Origin: Blattamonas nauphoetae | Taxonomy: Eukaryota > Preaxostyla > Oxymonadida | Length of the DNA: 64,000 bases | Direction of reading: 5' to 3' | Assembly (NCBI GenBank): GCA_033064195.1 | Contig: JARBJD010000077.1 | Location: 62,001 to 126,000, forward strand | In this document: piece after piece, positions 1 through 11,500 of the stretch | Position numbering within the stretch: position 1 is the first letter of the stretch | Layout of the letters: each line of letters opens with the position of its first letter | The notes under the pieces: model-generated | The model's input: the letters and a program-made list of their open reading frames with translations, nothing else | Databases searched by the model: none | What the model was told of the DNA's origin: nothing | Translations under genes and position numbers: made by a program

Positions 1-183
1 AGCGTTGATCACCTCCACCAGCAACGTATCGGATTCGAACAACCACACCCAAATGAACCCACTCGCTGTCCCGCCAATGCCGCCAATCGGCCTCCCCCAA
101 TTCGCCACTCCATCCGACTTCCGAATCCCACAAACGTCATCACTCATCCAATCACCCCTCATGAACCCGAATCAGTTCCAAAC
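1..183 (+). CDS. Membrane protein with hemerythrin-like tail, segment 1 (5' end outside window)
   Basis: The frame is open from the first bases of the window, so the true start lies upstream. The encoded stretch is rich in Met, Pro, Gln and Asn, a low-complexity, probably cytosolic N-terminal region. It stops being host sequence at 183, where a Mutator-like element (184-2773) begins just after the target GTTCCAAAC. The host frame resumes at 2783 with the same phase and the same Met/Pro/Gln-rich composition, which is the main evidence that segments 1 and 2 belong to one gene. Later segments lie at 16563-17010 and 18067-18702. Confidence 0.6.
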
Positions 184-2773
184 GGGACTGTCTATAGTTC
201 ATCAGCAGTTTCAACTAAAGTTCATCAGCATCCCACAATCTGATAATTGCGAGCCTGATTGTTTATTATTTCGTGAAACATTGAACAAAAGAAATCTAAA
301 GGAGAACCAATTGATTGGGAGGTGTGGAGCTGTTCGACGGTTTGATGCAGGTGATAAATCAACAGAACCGAGTCTGGAGCAGAAGTGGAGAGGGTTGATA
401 GTGGAATCCACAACAATGAGCGTGAGCAGCAAGGACTACCTTTTCGGAGAGGGGGAGAAGGGAGTCGTGCTTCGAGAACGCAGTAGTCACTGAACGAGGA
501 TGTGTTGTTGAGATCACACTCAAAAGTCAGCCAAGACGAGGAAAAAGTAGAATTTCTGAAGGGGTCCGATTGATGAATGATTCTGGGAGGATAGGCCCGT
601 GAAGAAAGCGTGGGATCAAGCCAAGATGGTCTGTGAGGCAGAGAGATGGGTGATTCTAAATGAAATGTTACTTGTCACTATGGTGCGTCTCAAAAAATCA
701 AAAATTGCTCAATTAGCATTCAGCTGCTTTCAGGACTGAAAAGTGCTAAATTTAGTAGATTTTGCTTTGATCGCGTTCGATTGAGCTCTTTTTTGATCAG
801 GTCATTTTTTCACATTTATTTCTTCATAACGTTTCAGAAATCAAAGAGATGGTGGTAAACGACAAAAAAAAGCGGATTTGTGAGAGAAATGCGAATTGAA
901 AACATCTATCATCCAAAAAGCCTTGAAAAGCCTCTCTTGTCCATCTCGCTTCAAACATTGAGAATCTCTATGAAATTTCTTGTGTGTGTCGGAATGGCGT
1001 ATTTGTGACATGGATGTGAAGGAACGACACGTTTAATGGTTTGCTACAGAGGAGGGAGGCAGATCAGAAAAAGCGAGTTCACTGTGAGAAGAGAAGAACG
1101 GGATCACCAGATCTGAATGAGACACCTGTTGGAAAAGAGTTGAAAAAACTCGAAATCACACTAAAACATTGAGGTGTCATGTGTTGTAGTTGGATCTGAG
1201 TTGTTGGAAAGAATGACCTGGAAAGTGAAGATGAGAATATATATACTGTTCAAACGATGGGTGTCAGCTTCAAATGATGTGTAAGAACGAGGTACTTGCA
1301 CAATTTTGGGGGAATGTGCAAGTTTGAGCGAAGAAGGATAGCTGAAAGAAGAAATCAGAAGAAAAAGATGGGATGAAGACTCAGAAAAACTGAAAACACC
1401 TTAATCATGTCGAAGGAAGGAGAATATGAGCGCTCTGAAAATTACAGAGAGTTTCTGCTCGTGTGGCAGAAGAAAATACGCGGGTAACAATTCATTTAGA
1501 ATCACCCAGATTGATATGACAAGAATATCGAGATAACGAAGAAATAAGATGATACCACTCCAAACTAGCGTCACAAGAACCACAGAGGTGCATTGGAGGG
1601 ACTTCAGTGAGAGGAATGTCCGAGACTGGTCTGTGATGATCAAGTTTGAAAGAGACATGATTCGATTGAATGTATCATATGATGTTTAGGATTGAAAGGG
1701 CTAGGGAATGATTGATGATGTGCCTCTTAATGCAAGAACAGTGTGATATCGTCCAAGCAAGGGAGGATTGTGAAAAGGGGAGAGGATCACATCGTTTGAA
1801 CTGATTTTGAAATCGAAATGCATATTGATCCGCGAATAGGCATGAAAAATGGGACAGGTTGGCATTTCACGAATGATGAGCCTGCTTCGCGAATCCAATA
1901 GAACAGATTTTTGTCTCGGCATGAATCATTGGCCACTCCCTTCAAATCAGAGATAAGAGTGTCACATAAGGCACGAAAGCCATCGTTTAGAGATTCGACG
2001 AGGAGATAGGGATAGACATCAGAGATACTGTGGATATTCGCGATTTGTAGAGTTGGTTGGAATCTCTGCAAGAAATCGCGCTGAGTACACAAATGAGTGA
2101 AGAAAGTTTGTTTTCGTTGGATGTCTGTCCTTTTTTTAGGGTTTATTCACATCAATATTTGCCGCTGTCGCAAAGAATAGTGACCAATCAACTGTCACTC
2201 CGACTTCCGGTTCTTGGGTCTTGTAACAAGGAATAAAGGGTGCGATCAGACAATACATTTATTTAACTCCATTTCAGTTTTTCTCCACTTCACAAAACTG
2301 CAGTTCAGAACTTCTCAAATTGAATCAATGATTTAGTGATCGGTGTTCAGCAATAGTTGGTGAGAACTGTGCCTTGCGAACCCATAATTCACTCTGATCA
2401 TCCCCAAATTCAGACCTCACAACAGCTTTCACTTCAAATACTGTCCCTTGTTTCTCCTATCTCATTTTCGTAACTTGTTTCCCTTCATCATTAACCTAAA
2501 TTCGCAAAACACCGACGATCTAACCTTACCTCAATTTGGCAAGACCCAAGAACCGGAAGCCGGAGTGACAGAAGTGTGATCCATCCTGTCTCATTGTTCT
2601 TTCAACTGGACTGTCTTATTCTGATGTGATGGAGTCCGCGCGTTTTCCTCCCTAAGGTTATGACAGATTTGGAGAAAATGTGAAAAGAGGAAAGTCAACA
2701 TTTTTTCATAAAACGGAATTATGGGTCTCTGATGAACTTTAGTTGGTATTGCTGATGAACTATAGTCAGTCCC
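184..2773. mobile_element. Mutator-like DNA element, 2.59 kb, 9-bp TSD
   Basis: The two ends are inverted repeats of about 50 bp. The left starts GGGACTGTCTATAGTTCATC and the right, reverse-complemented, starts GGGACTGACTATAGTTCATC; both continue into CAACTAAAGTTCATCAG. The element is flanked by direct copies of GTTCCAAAC (175-183 and 2774-2782), a 9-bp duplication typical of Mutator-like elements. No transposase is recognisable. On the minus strand, 1401-2092 contains coding-like open stretches that I cannot assign and that may be a captured host fragment. A smaller inverted-repeat element sits at 2192-2571. Deleting the element plus one TSD copy rejoins the host reading frame. Confidence 0.85.
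2192..2571. mobile_element. Nested MITE-like inverted-repeat element, 380 bp
   Basis: The ends match as an inverted repeat of about 31 bp with one mismatch, CTGTCACTCCGACTTCCGGT continuing to TTGGGTCTTG. No coding capacity is visible. The target duplication is not clear (AA at most). It lies inside the Mutator-like element at 184-2773, so it inserted later or is an internal part of that element. Confidence 0.6.
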
Positions 2774-2782
2774 GTTCCAAAC

Positions 2783-3661
2783 ACCTGTGCTCAACACAAC
2801 ACCAGGCCAGACAACGTCACAAGTGAACAATGCGCCTTTCAAAGGTACCCCACTGCTCGGCCCAAGCCAGAACATGCCAATTGGACTCCAGCCAATGGGT
2901 CTCATGCAGACAACATCGATGCTCACTCCAACACCCAATACCTCAACGGGAATGCCTCCACAGAGCATGTCCCTCATCCAAATGCCCGGCCAGACTCCGA
3001 ACTTCAACCCGATGATGGGTGGACCGATGCAGCCGTCGACGTCGCCAATGAATTTCCAACAGCTGGGCATGCAGGGCATGATGGGAGGAGATCTGAAGAA
3101 GCAGGAAGCCAAACAGAAGAAAGCAGATGAGAAGAAGAAGAAGGCGGAGGAAGAGGAGCTCAAGAAGAAGGCAGAAGAGAAAAGACAACGCGAAGACGAA
3201 GCGAGACGAAAGAAGGAAGAAGAAGCGGCGATTCTCGCTTCAGGAAAAGCATCCGACGCTCAGAAGGGGTACATCCGGAACGTCATTCCAGACGAGAAGT
3301 GGGAAGAGAAAGGATACGCAGATATCGAGACACTGACTCACATGCACGCCAACCTGCCTTCTCCGCTGTCGTTTGGGATCATCATCCGAGTTGTGCTGAA
3401 CCTGTCGCTCGGAATCCTTGCCATTGTCGCCCTCGCTGTCGTGTCAGTTGTCCTCGTCCTCCAATATTCGAAGACGAACGTGAACATCACAATGAGTGGA
3501 ATGCGAACATCTGTTCTGTCGCTGATCGAGTTTCTGAATCTTCGTATTTTGTACAACTACGCCAACGTGACACCGAAGGACCCCAACATCACGTTCCCCC
3601 GCTCGACCAACCCCGTCTTCAAAGGCTTCGAACACCTCTCTCGAAATCGCACTCAGATATA
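2783..3661 (+). CDS. Membrane protein with hemerythrin-like tail, segment 2: Met/Pro/Gln region, coiled coil, first TM helix
   Basis: This segment continues the Met/Pro/Gln-rich region (to about 3085). A strongly charged Lys/Glu coiled coil follows (about 3090-3240), then a single hydrophobic helix (about 3380-3455, core LGILAIVALAVVSVVLVLQY). After the helix comes an extracytoplasmic stretch with several N-glycosylation-type sites (NVT, NIT, NRT). The layout of cytosolic coiled coil, TM, external sensor-like domain and second TM resembles a two-TM sensory receptor. The host reading ends at 3661 with a TA target where a mariner element enters. Joining 3661 to 16563 keeps the frame and gives NRTQIYGLLVNSS. 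The protein is not recognised by name. Confidence 0.7.
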
Positions 3662-3834
3662 CAGGGTGGTCAGTGAAAACTTGGGCAGCCCGTTTATCAC
3701 TACTCAGAAGGATATCGAGTTTGCCATTGTCAGTGGTAATTCGTTTTGTCATATTTCATCAGTAGTCAGTTTTTCACAGTTTTGAAAAAAATGTTCAACT
3801 TAGGTTTTTTCGGCTTGATCGAGCCCATGATCAA

Positions 3835-4105
3835 ATGTCTTCGTCTGAGTTTAGGATTCGAGATCGAACTCTGATCGAATTCTGCTGGAGGATGCAGCTT
3901 CACTACAAAGAGGCACACGCATTACTAGAAACTTACTATCCAGAAGACAGACCATGTTTGGAGACATGTCGGAAAGTGATGAAAGACTTGGACAGCGGCA
4001 CATTCTCAGTCTCAGGACAAATCCCAAAACATGTCAGATCAAATCTCACCCTCATTAACGCTTTGACGCAAATTTTAAACGAAGATTCTTCACTATCTCT
4101 GAGAG
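3835..4105 (+). CDS. mariner transposase, N-terminal part (helix-turn-helix)
   Basis: From ATG at 3835 this encodes about 90 residues that resemble the paired-like DNA-binding region of mariner transposases, with a motif of the type 'A-x-x-L-L-x-x-x-Y...E-T-C-R-K'. The reading ends where the 11.3 kb element enters after the target CTCTGAGAG (4097-4105). The catalytic remainder is at 15392-16158, and joining the two across a single copy of the target gives an uninterrupted protein of about 350 residues, the normal mariner length. Interrupted like this, it cannot make an active enzyme from this copy unless the insert is removed. Confidence 0.85.
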
Positions 4106-4212
4106 GGTAGCGTCTAGAGGCAGACCCCATTTTAGCTAGGTGCAGACCCCTGATATCTAGAGGCAGACCCCTTATATCTAGAGGCAGACCCCAGATTGCT
4201 AGAGGCAGACTT
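4106..4212 (+). repeat. Left terminal tandem array of the composite element
   Basis: Five consecutive degenerate units share the core AGGCAGACCCC (variants TAGGTGCAGACCCC and CTAGAGGCAGAC), spaced 19-23 bp apart. The right end (15286-15382) carries the inverted counterpart with five units. Such arrays at both ends of a DNA transposon usually act as multiple transposase binding sites. Confidence 0.8.
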
Positions 4213-4559
4213 ATGATGTTAAGAGGACGGACGATGGACAAAATCTTGAGGACAGAGGACAGGGGTCCTGTCCTCCTCGGAAAATCAGCTTTGTTTTCCT
4301 CCATTTCATCTGAATTCACCTTCTCTCTGTTCTTCAAACACTCTTTGTCTCTATTCGGACCTGTTCAATGCCAGAGAATGCTTCAAAATGTCTGAAAAGA
4401 AGTTTCTTCACCCCGCACTTTTTTCATGGAATTTTATGACTATATAGCAGACTTGATCCTTCAATATTCGATCATATCCATCGTATGACATTAAAAAGGG
4501 CGTTAATATGTGTGACAATCAGTTTGGTGGTGAATCACGAGCCGTAGGGGCTCTGTCTC

Positions 4560-4583
4560 CTAAACTCCTAATTAGGAGTTTAG
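4560..4583. repeat. 24-bp perfect palindrome
   Basis: Positions 4560-4583 read identically on both strands (half-site CTAAACTCCTAA). It lies in the AGGAC-rich subterminal part of the composite element and could form a cruciform. Confidence 0.8.
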
Positions 4584-4707
4584 AGGACGATCGGCCCAAG
4601 AGAGGACAAAGAGGAGGACAAATCGGACAAGCACCTTATATTCACACTGGAACTTTCTCTCAATTAGTTCATCCAACTTCTGCACTTATCTCAAAACAGG
4701 ACAAATC

Positions 4708-4735
4708 GGACAAATCGGACATGTCCGATTTGTCC
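4708..4735. repeat. 28-bp perfect palindrome built from GGACAAATC
   Basis: Positions 4708-4735 are a perfect palindrome (half-site GGACAAATCGGACA), next to further direct copies of GGACAAATC. A related hairpin GAGGACAG/CTGTCCTC lies near 4258-4278. These subterminal repeats resemble transposase-binding clusters. Confidence 0.8.
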
Positions 4736-5829
4736 CGATCCTCTTCCCCACGATGAGTTGTCTTCGTCATCTCTTTTCTTTCAGGACCTCTCATTCCGCA
4801 ATTTGACTTCCGTTCTACATTCAACCCTTCTATTGTCGGGTTCTAAATCAATTTTGTCTGTGTTGAATCCAAATTCGTGAAAAACCACTTGACCCAGAAT
4901 TGACTCCTCTTCTTCTTGTCATTGATATCGTATCGAATTAATCTGGTGAAAAATCACTCCATCAGTATGTATCTCCGCTGTTATTACCCTCTTCTTCCCA
5001 TGTTTCTCATCATTTATCCGACATAGATGACTTGATCGTGTAACAATCTGAAATAAACAGAAAGAAATGAAATAGGAAAAACTCCCAACATCAGTATGCA
5101 TCTTTATTGTTTCTATACTCATTTTCATCAATTAGCCGAACCACATACCTCCTCTGTTCTTCCGAACAACACGGAGAACTTCAAGGACATCCCGTTCCCG
5201 ACACTGTCCATAACTCCGCCTTTCTCTTTGTCAGAACGTGATTTGAAGGAACGAATCACCTGTTCAGAATCGACACAATCTCCGACTCACTCACAATCGA
5301 GAACTGTATCGAAGCCAAACGGAAGGAGGATCTGAACGTGCCGCTCTCCGAAAATAGGCTACTGCCACAGAATGAAACAGATTCCCTCATCGTACACACG
5401 GGAAATGATGTGTTGAGCGGGTCTTATTCATGCAAAGAATTGCGGAACGAACGTGGGCAGCCAATTTACAACCAGCCTCCGATGATTAGGCGGATGACTC
5501 ACTTTTTCTCGATCAACTTCCGAAACAAACCACCAAGTGCGACTCTGACGATATTTCATCATTCTGCTCTGACTTGCGATTGAAGAGAAGCCGACACGAG
5601 AAAATGGCGATCAAGACGGATTTCACCGCATACTCGATTTAAAAATACGATAAATATCATGCGCATCAGTACCTAGTCTCATCAACGACGATGAATCTTC
5701 GAGGAAAAGAAACAAGAATCTATTCTACATGGTTGGTGGACGAAGCTCGTCAACATGAATCTCGGACGTGGAAAACAAAGCAAACTACCATGAAGAAACG
5801 ATCAAATTCATATTTATCTTCTCAAATTG

Positions 5830-7090
5830 TTCGATTTATGTTTCATGGATGACAATTGATTGTCGAGGGATGTTTCTTTCGAACGGACAACTCTCGAACT
5901 CCAACGTGGTCATTTCGTCAAGCATGATCATCTCAAATCCTGCATGTTCCCCATTTATGCTTGTCTGTTCTGAGGTGAACGATGGATGTTCAATTTCTTT
6001 CATTGACGTTGTTCCCAGATCGAGTGAACTTCGGACACTCCTTCCACTGATTGCCTTTTCCCCAATCCGCAAATTCTCCTCCGCCCAACCACCCTGCTCT
6101 GAGATAAACAGTGCAGCTTCTGTCAGCTGCTCCGGTCTCCTCATTCACGTCACCAGCCTCGTTCTTGGAACTGGTCCTCTCCTCTCTCCCCAGGACACTT
6201 TCGACAGAACAGAATCAAGTCGTACCGACTCAACTCACAGTTGACTCATCTCTCCTCTCTTCCCGCCTCCTGACACAATGAGCTCGAACCAACTTAGTGG
6301 AACAGGGTGTGTGGACTCAACAACGGAGAATCCCTCGTCTGCTCGAACGTCTCCTTCACCCCTTTGCCGCCTCCTTCAACAGAATCATCCAGAAATCAAC
6401 GGCATCGTTCAAAACCACATCACGTTCAGTCGCTGTTTGTTCATGGCGTGTTCAGCGCAGTTTGATGGAAGTGCGACACTCCCCGGCCCTTCCTCTCTTT
6501 CCATCTCAGGCTCGGTTTTCCAGCCAGTCTCTGCCTCATACTCTTCATGGACTGCTGCCGTCCTCCCTCTGAAGGCGAGGTGAGTTGTGCCATGCGCCTC
6601 GCAGACAGCTCCGGGCTCGTTCTGGACAGCGTGATATTCAGAGGAATCGACTCTTCAGAAGGGATGGAGTTCGTGCTCCAGAACCCAGGGTGCTCGTCGT
6701 TGTTCGCAACAAGAATCACGAACTGTGACTCCACGACAATTGCCGAGAATTACCTGATCGTTGTCGAGGACAGACTGGACAGTACGCTGATCCCTCATCC
6801 AACACAAAACGCCATCACCAGCAGGATCTTGTATAATCTTCTCGACGAGGCCACAGCGACTCTTCAGAGATTCGCAGAATCGGCCGTCGAAGGAAGGATG
6901 ATCGCCACCCCTTTTCTCGCTTCCTCATCTTCGATTTTCCAGAGCTTGACACACAATCTGCTCTCAGTGAAGTGCACATCCGACGAATTCATCGTCGATC
7001 CTTCGATTCAATCATCAACTCATTCAATATTCCTCTCAACATGCGTCCTCACCCTCAACAGTAGTCACCTTATCCCAATCACCTCGTTCT
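5830..7090 (+). pseudogene. Decayed beta-helix surface protein gene fragment
   Basis: The stretch encodes Ser/Cys-rich repeats such as SNSNVVISSSMIISNPACSP and then, near 6290-6345, an out-of-frame version of a block seen intact in three other genes of this window (SG-T...NNGESLVCSNVSF). Several frame changes separate recognisable pieces, so it is not translatable as one protein. It lies inside the 11.3 kb composite element. The flanking DNA from about 4760 to 5830 holds only short open stretches that I cannot assign. Confidence 0.55.
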
Positions 7091-7217
7091 GATGGTACTG
7101 TCGTTCACTTCACCGGACAGGCCATCACTGACGCGCTTCACAACCACTCTCGACACAGTAGTCCTGACTACGTGAGATACACTCAGAGTGGACTCGGAAT
7201 GCCGACAGGATCTTTCA

Positions 7218-7502
7218 CTCTCCACGATCGCACACTCCCTCCTCTCCACGATCGCGCACTCCCTGCTCTACTCGAACGCACACTCCCTCCTCTTAACGAT
7301 CTTCCGTCCCTCCTCTCCACGATCGCACACTCCCTGCTCTCCACGATCGCACACTCCCTCCTCTACACGATCGCGCGTCCCTCCTCTTCACGATCTCACA
7401 CTCCCTCCTCTCCACGATCGCGCACTCCCTGCTCTACTCGAACGCACACTCCCTCCTCTTAACGATCTTCCGTCCCTCCTCTCCACGATCGCGCGTTCAC
7501 TC
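7218..7502 (+). repeat. Minisatellite, about 12 copies of a 23-24 bp unit
   Basis: The unit is close to CTCTCCACGATCGCACACTC followed by CCT(C/G). There is a higher-order pattern: the pair containing TACTCGAACGCACACTCC and TTAACGATCTTCCGTCCC occurs near 7270 and again near 7435. Open frames across the array only reflect the repeat and are not taken as genes. It lies between the decayed beta-helix piece and the DOCK gene. Confidence 0.85.
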
Positions 7503-7999
7503 CCATTCACACACTCAATTCTAAATATATCGATTGCTTCATCTCTCACTTCATTTCAAATCAAATTTCGCCAACGTCAAGCTGTTCCCTCGGGTTTTCT
7601 ACGCTAACCGGATGAATTCCGCAGTATCTTCACTCATTTTCTTCCATTTGTTCCGACCCAACCTGAGGTAGTTGTGTGAAGGCGAAGAAGAGTGCTTGTT
7701 TCATCACTACTCCGTCCACTTCCTTCTAACTTCTTTCGTATTCTGTATTTCGCAACATTTCATCGGTAACAAAAGTATTCGAGAAGATTCGATCCGTGAT
7801 CAACCCTCAATGTGATTTGTTGGATCGACTTCGTTGATTTTCACGTTTTTTGCAAAATCAAGCCAAATTCGATCCTAAAATGCACTTTTATCACTGGAAA
7901 TATCCAAAATTTTCAATTTTCTTTCAATTTCAGAATCGGACAAGAAAAAGAGGAGGACGGACAGAAAGTGAGGAGGACAGGACAACTTAACATCATAAA

Positions 8000-8180
8000 G
8001 GCAGACCCCATTCTAGCTTGGTGCAGACCCCTCCTGTTTTCCGTTATTATTCACAAATTTTCCACTGTTTTTTACAAATTTTGATGAAAAATCACTTCTT
8101 AAGCCGTTTGCTCATGGTGTTTTCCAATAGGATCCTAATTCACCGAAGTCTTCATCAAAACACAAATTCATGGGTTGATC
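8000..8180 (+). repeat. Internal inverted-repeat arm of the composite element (left copy)
   Basis: This segment begins with GGCAGACCCC units and runs through a shared 180-bp sequence whose reverse complement occurs at 15104-15284 with only scattered differences. The pair brackets 7.3 kb containing the DOCK and second beta-helix genes and so defines an inner element or one half of a fused element. Just outside it, CTTAACATCATAA (7985-7997) is the inverted counterpart of TTATGATGTTAAG near 4213-4225. Confidence 0.85.
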
Positions 8181-8508
8181 GTCCAAAAACCACTTTTCTT
8201 CCTTCCCATCGGAGAACACGGCTTGAAGGTAGTTGTACATGGAGAAAGTTGCTTGTTTCTATGAACTTCAGAAATTTCGTGGCGACGTCGTGAAGATTAT
8301 AGTATGACGTGACATCGATCTGGAGTGGGGATCCATATTCTCTGTGAATTGCCTATGTGCCCGACTTAGCTTCTTTGGTTCATGTCAAATAACAATGGAG
8401 CATCGAGGTTGACTCTTTCTGCTTTGTTGCAACCTCTGTTTATTCCTCCAACCCCTCCTGAAAGTAATTCGATCCAATCCAGGCCATTTTCTCAAAAAAG
8501 ACAATCTT

Positions 8509-11500
8509 TTGCAGACACCTGGCAATTCTTTGGGTATTGGACCACTCCACTTTAGTCGTTCGATAATTCTGAAGGGAACCCTTTGGATCTACGCTCAGCT
8601 TCAACTAGTGGAAGAAAGAGACGAGTATCGACAGGGTCACCTGGAACAGAGACTCTATTCGATGGAGGCACATTATCGCAAGTTGGAACGCCAACACTGC
8701 CATTCGATTATCGAGATGTGGAATCAGACAAGTACCAGACTGAAACTCGCTTCTGTCCTCAAGGAAAAGAACTATTCGAAGAAGAATTTACCTTTCAAAT
8801 TCAAAACTTGCGGAATATGGATGATAAACTCGATGATGATAGCTTCTTTGACCAATTGAAGGCTCTGAATCTGAAACCGATCGAAAAATCCCGACCTGAC
8901 ACCCAGTCGGCTTTTGATGAGTCTCGTCGCGATGTTGTCAAATTCAACATGACTATCAAAGCAACGTACCATCAGAACTTTGTGTTTCACAATGCTAACC
9001 TGTGCCAAATCGCCCACCACCAACCAAACCTTCTCGACCACCTCCCATCGCTGCGGATGCATACTCAATATCAACCCGTCCGCTCAACACTCCTTCTAAA
9101 TCTCCAGTAGGCGGACATATTTCAAGCAAGACTAAGTATAGCACAGCTCCAGTTCTTCCAACATCCAACAATCAGAATACGGTTGTTGCGCATCATCAAT
9201 CGGATACGCATCGTGTCCTCACTCCATTTCTCCACAGTCCTCACAGTCCTTCCCTATCAGCCACTCACATCCGGTTTCTATACCCACAAAGCATCGACTT
9301 CACATCTCTCAAAACAGATCTCTCCACGAGAACTATTCTCATCGAAACAGAAATCAGAGATACAGACAATCTTTCTTCACCTGGTCTTCCTCTCATTTTC
9401 AACAATAAGGGCATTGGAAGCAATGAAATGCTGACAGTTCACAAGAGCTGTGTAAGGTACCACGAACAGGGCCACACCTTCGGTGACGAGATCAAAGTGA
9501 AACTCCCCCTTTCATACTTCCCCTCCGAAGCCCACTGCAACCCAAACACACTCCACCCCCTCTTCAAGTTCTACCATCTGGAATGCAAAAACGTGAAGGA
9601 TGGGGAGCCAGTGACTCTCCAGCTCATCGGCCATTGTGTGTACCCCCACAACCTCTTTTCGTCCCACATCGACCTGTCCCAGAAGATGCCTTCGCTGTGC
9701 TTCCAGGAGGGACTGGAACACGGATATCTCGCCCACCAGCCCACGAGGGGGCTGCGTCAGATTGATCTCAGTCAGAGCTTGTTCACCACTCGGAACGGCA
9801 CTTATTTCGCTCCCGACGCGATCTGGAAAGATGGAGTGTCAGATGCGAAGACACTCGCCCTGTCCACACTGACCGACCTCATCTCAATCATCCCGTCAGC
9901 CAAGCCCACCCCCAACTCCTCGTCAACTCCTGGCTCGCCATACACTCCCTCTTCCCCAACAACCAAGCACACGAGATGGTCCGCTTCTTCCCAGCAGTGG
10001 CCGACACCCTGCTTCTCCCGATTTGTGAGCACAGTGGAGAAAGTGTTCCAAATTGAAGTCACTGAGCTGTCCAACGCGGTGGAGTCCGATCAAGTTTGAC
10101 TCGTCCCTCCAAATCGCAACCTCGCCGTCGTTCACCAACAACTCCGAACTTGCTCCTGTCCTTCACCAATACATCGACCACTTCTTCGCCAATCCCGTCA
10201 TGAGCGGTGGAAGGGCTGCTACTCTCAACAGTCAAAACGCTCATCCACAAGTCGCTCCTCGTCCACCTCCGCTCTCTCGACACTCCTTTCACCTCCCCAC
10301 AACTTGATGTCATCTCGCCAGAAGAAGGCAAAGACACGAAATCACCCACTCTCCTCTCCCTCGTCTCCTCCCACAACCACTCGCTCATTCCAAACGTTCT
10401 GTACGAATCCCTCTGCCGCCTCCTCCCGTTTCATCGCCATGCTCCTCTGCAACATCGTCTCCCTCGCTGCTCAACGGTCGTCAGCCTGTGACAAGACGAA
10501 GCAGTCACAGTCCAACCTCTCTTTCCTTCCCGCCACTCTCCCTCGCAAAGAGAGACACTCCATCGCCGAGTCTATGTTGGCGTTGCGACTGAACATGTTC
10601 TCGAAGGAGAAATGGAAGCCCCACAAATTTCTCCAGCTGATTCAGCGGATCCTCTTCGACTTATTGGACTCCGAGATGCACAAGCTCGGGTTTTCTTTCA
10701 TCCCGCTGTCACCCCTCCGACAATCGATCCGACTCAACATGTCTGTTGTTGCAGCAGTCAACACGGGTCTCAGGTCCATCTCCGAGATCTCCGAGGGGTG
10801 TACGGACCAAACACAACCACATCTTTCGCTTCTCCCTTCGCATCAAAATTGGTCATCAACCCATTTGCTCCCGATGCTGGCAAAGTTGTTCATCCCCACC
10901 TCCACGGGCAAATGCTCAAGCGACTGGAAACACCAGACTGAAGAAACGAAAAGGAGAAGCCCGAATCGCTGAAAGAGGAGAAACTGGCGACGAAGAAAGA
11001 AGAACGAAAGACACAGACGAAGACCAATCAATCCGAAACGCTAAGTCGTTCATCAAGCAACTCAAGTTCCTGACGAAGCCAATAATCCCAAAGTCTACAA
11101 AACACCAGGCAGATGGCTATCTGCAACATTTTGGAGCACTTGTCGTTTCGGATTGTGCACGACTGCAATGAAATCTGGACACATCATCGGAACATAAAAG
11201 TCACTTCTCGTCGCCCTCTGGTGCCAACACTCCAGTTTCAATGTCCACAGTCGGGAAGACCCACGAACAATCGCAAGACAAGACACTCAACTCGATCGGA
11301 AAGACACTGATCAGGAATCTCAGAACTGTCCTGTTTCAGGAAGACTGTGCGCTTCTGAACTCGACTCTCTGTGTTGTATCTTATTTGTCCTCTCTTTCCT
11401 GTTCTCTCTTTCTCAGGCTTCTCCTTTCTGCGAAGTCGCCCACAACTTCGCTGGTCAAATGACCAAACTCCTCAAGCGGTTCGAAGCAATCAACAATCTG

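Noticed and set aside
7218-7502. CRISPR-like array
   Set aside because: Repeats are directly adjacent with no unique spacers, in a eukaryotic context.
7188-7607. Open frames across the Ser/His/Leu-rich repeat
   Set aside because: They are by-products of the 24-bp minisatellite, which is open in several frames.
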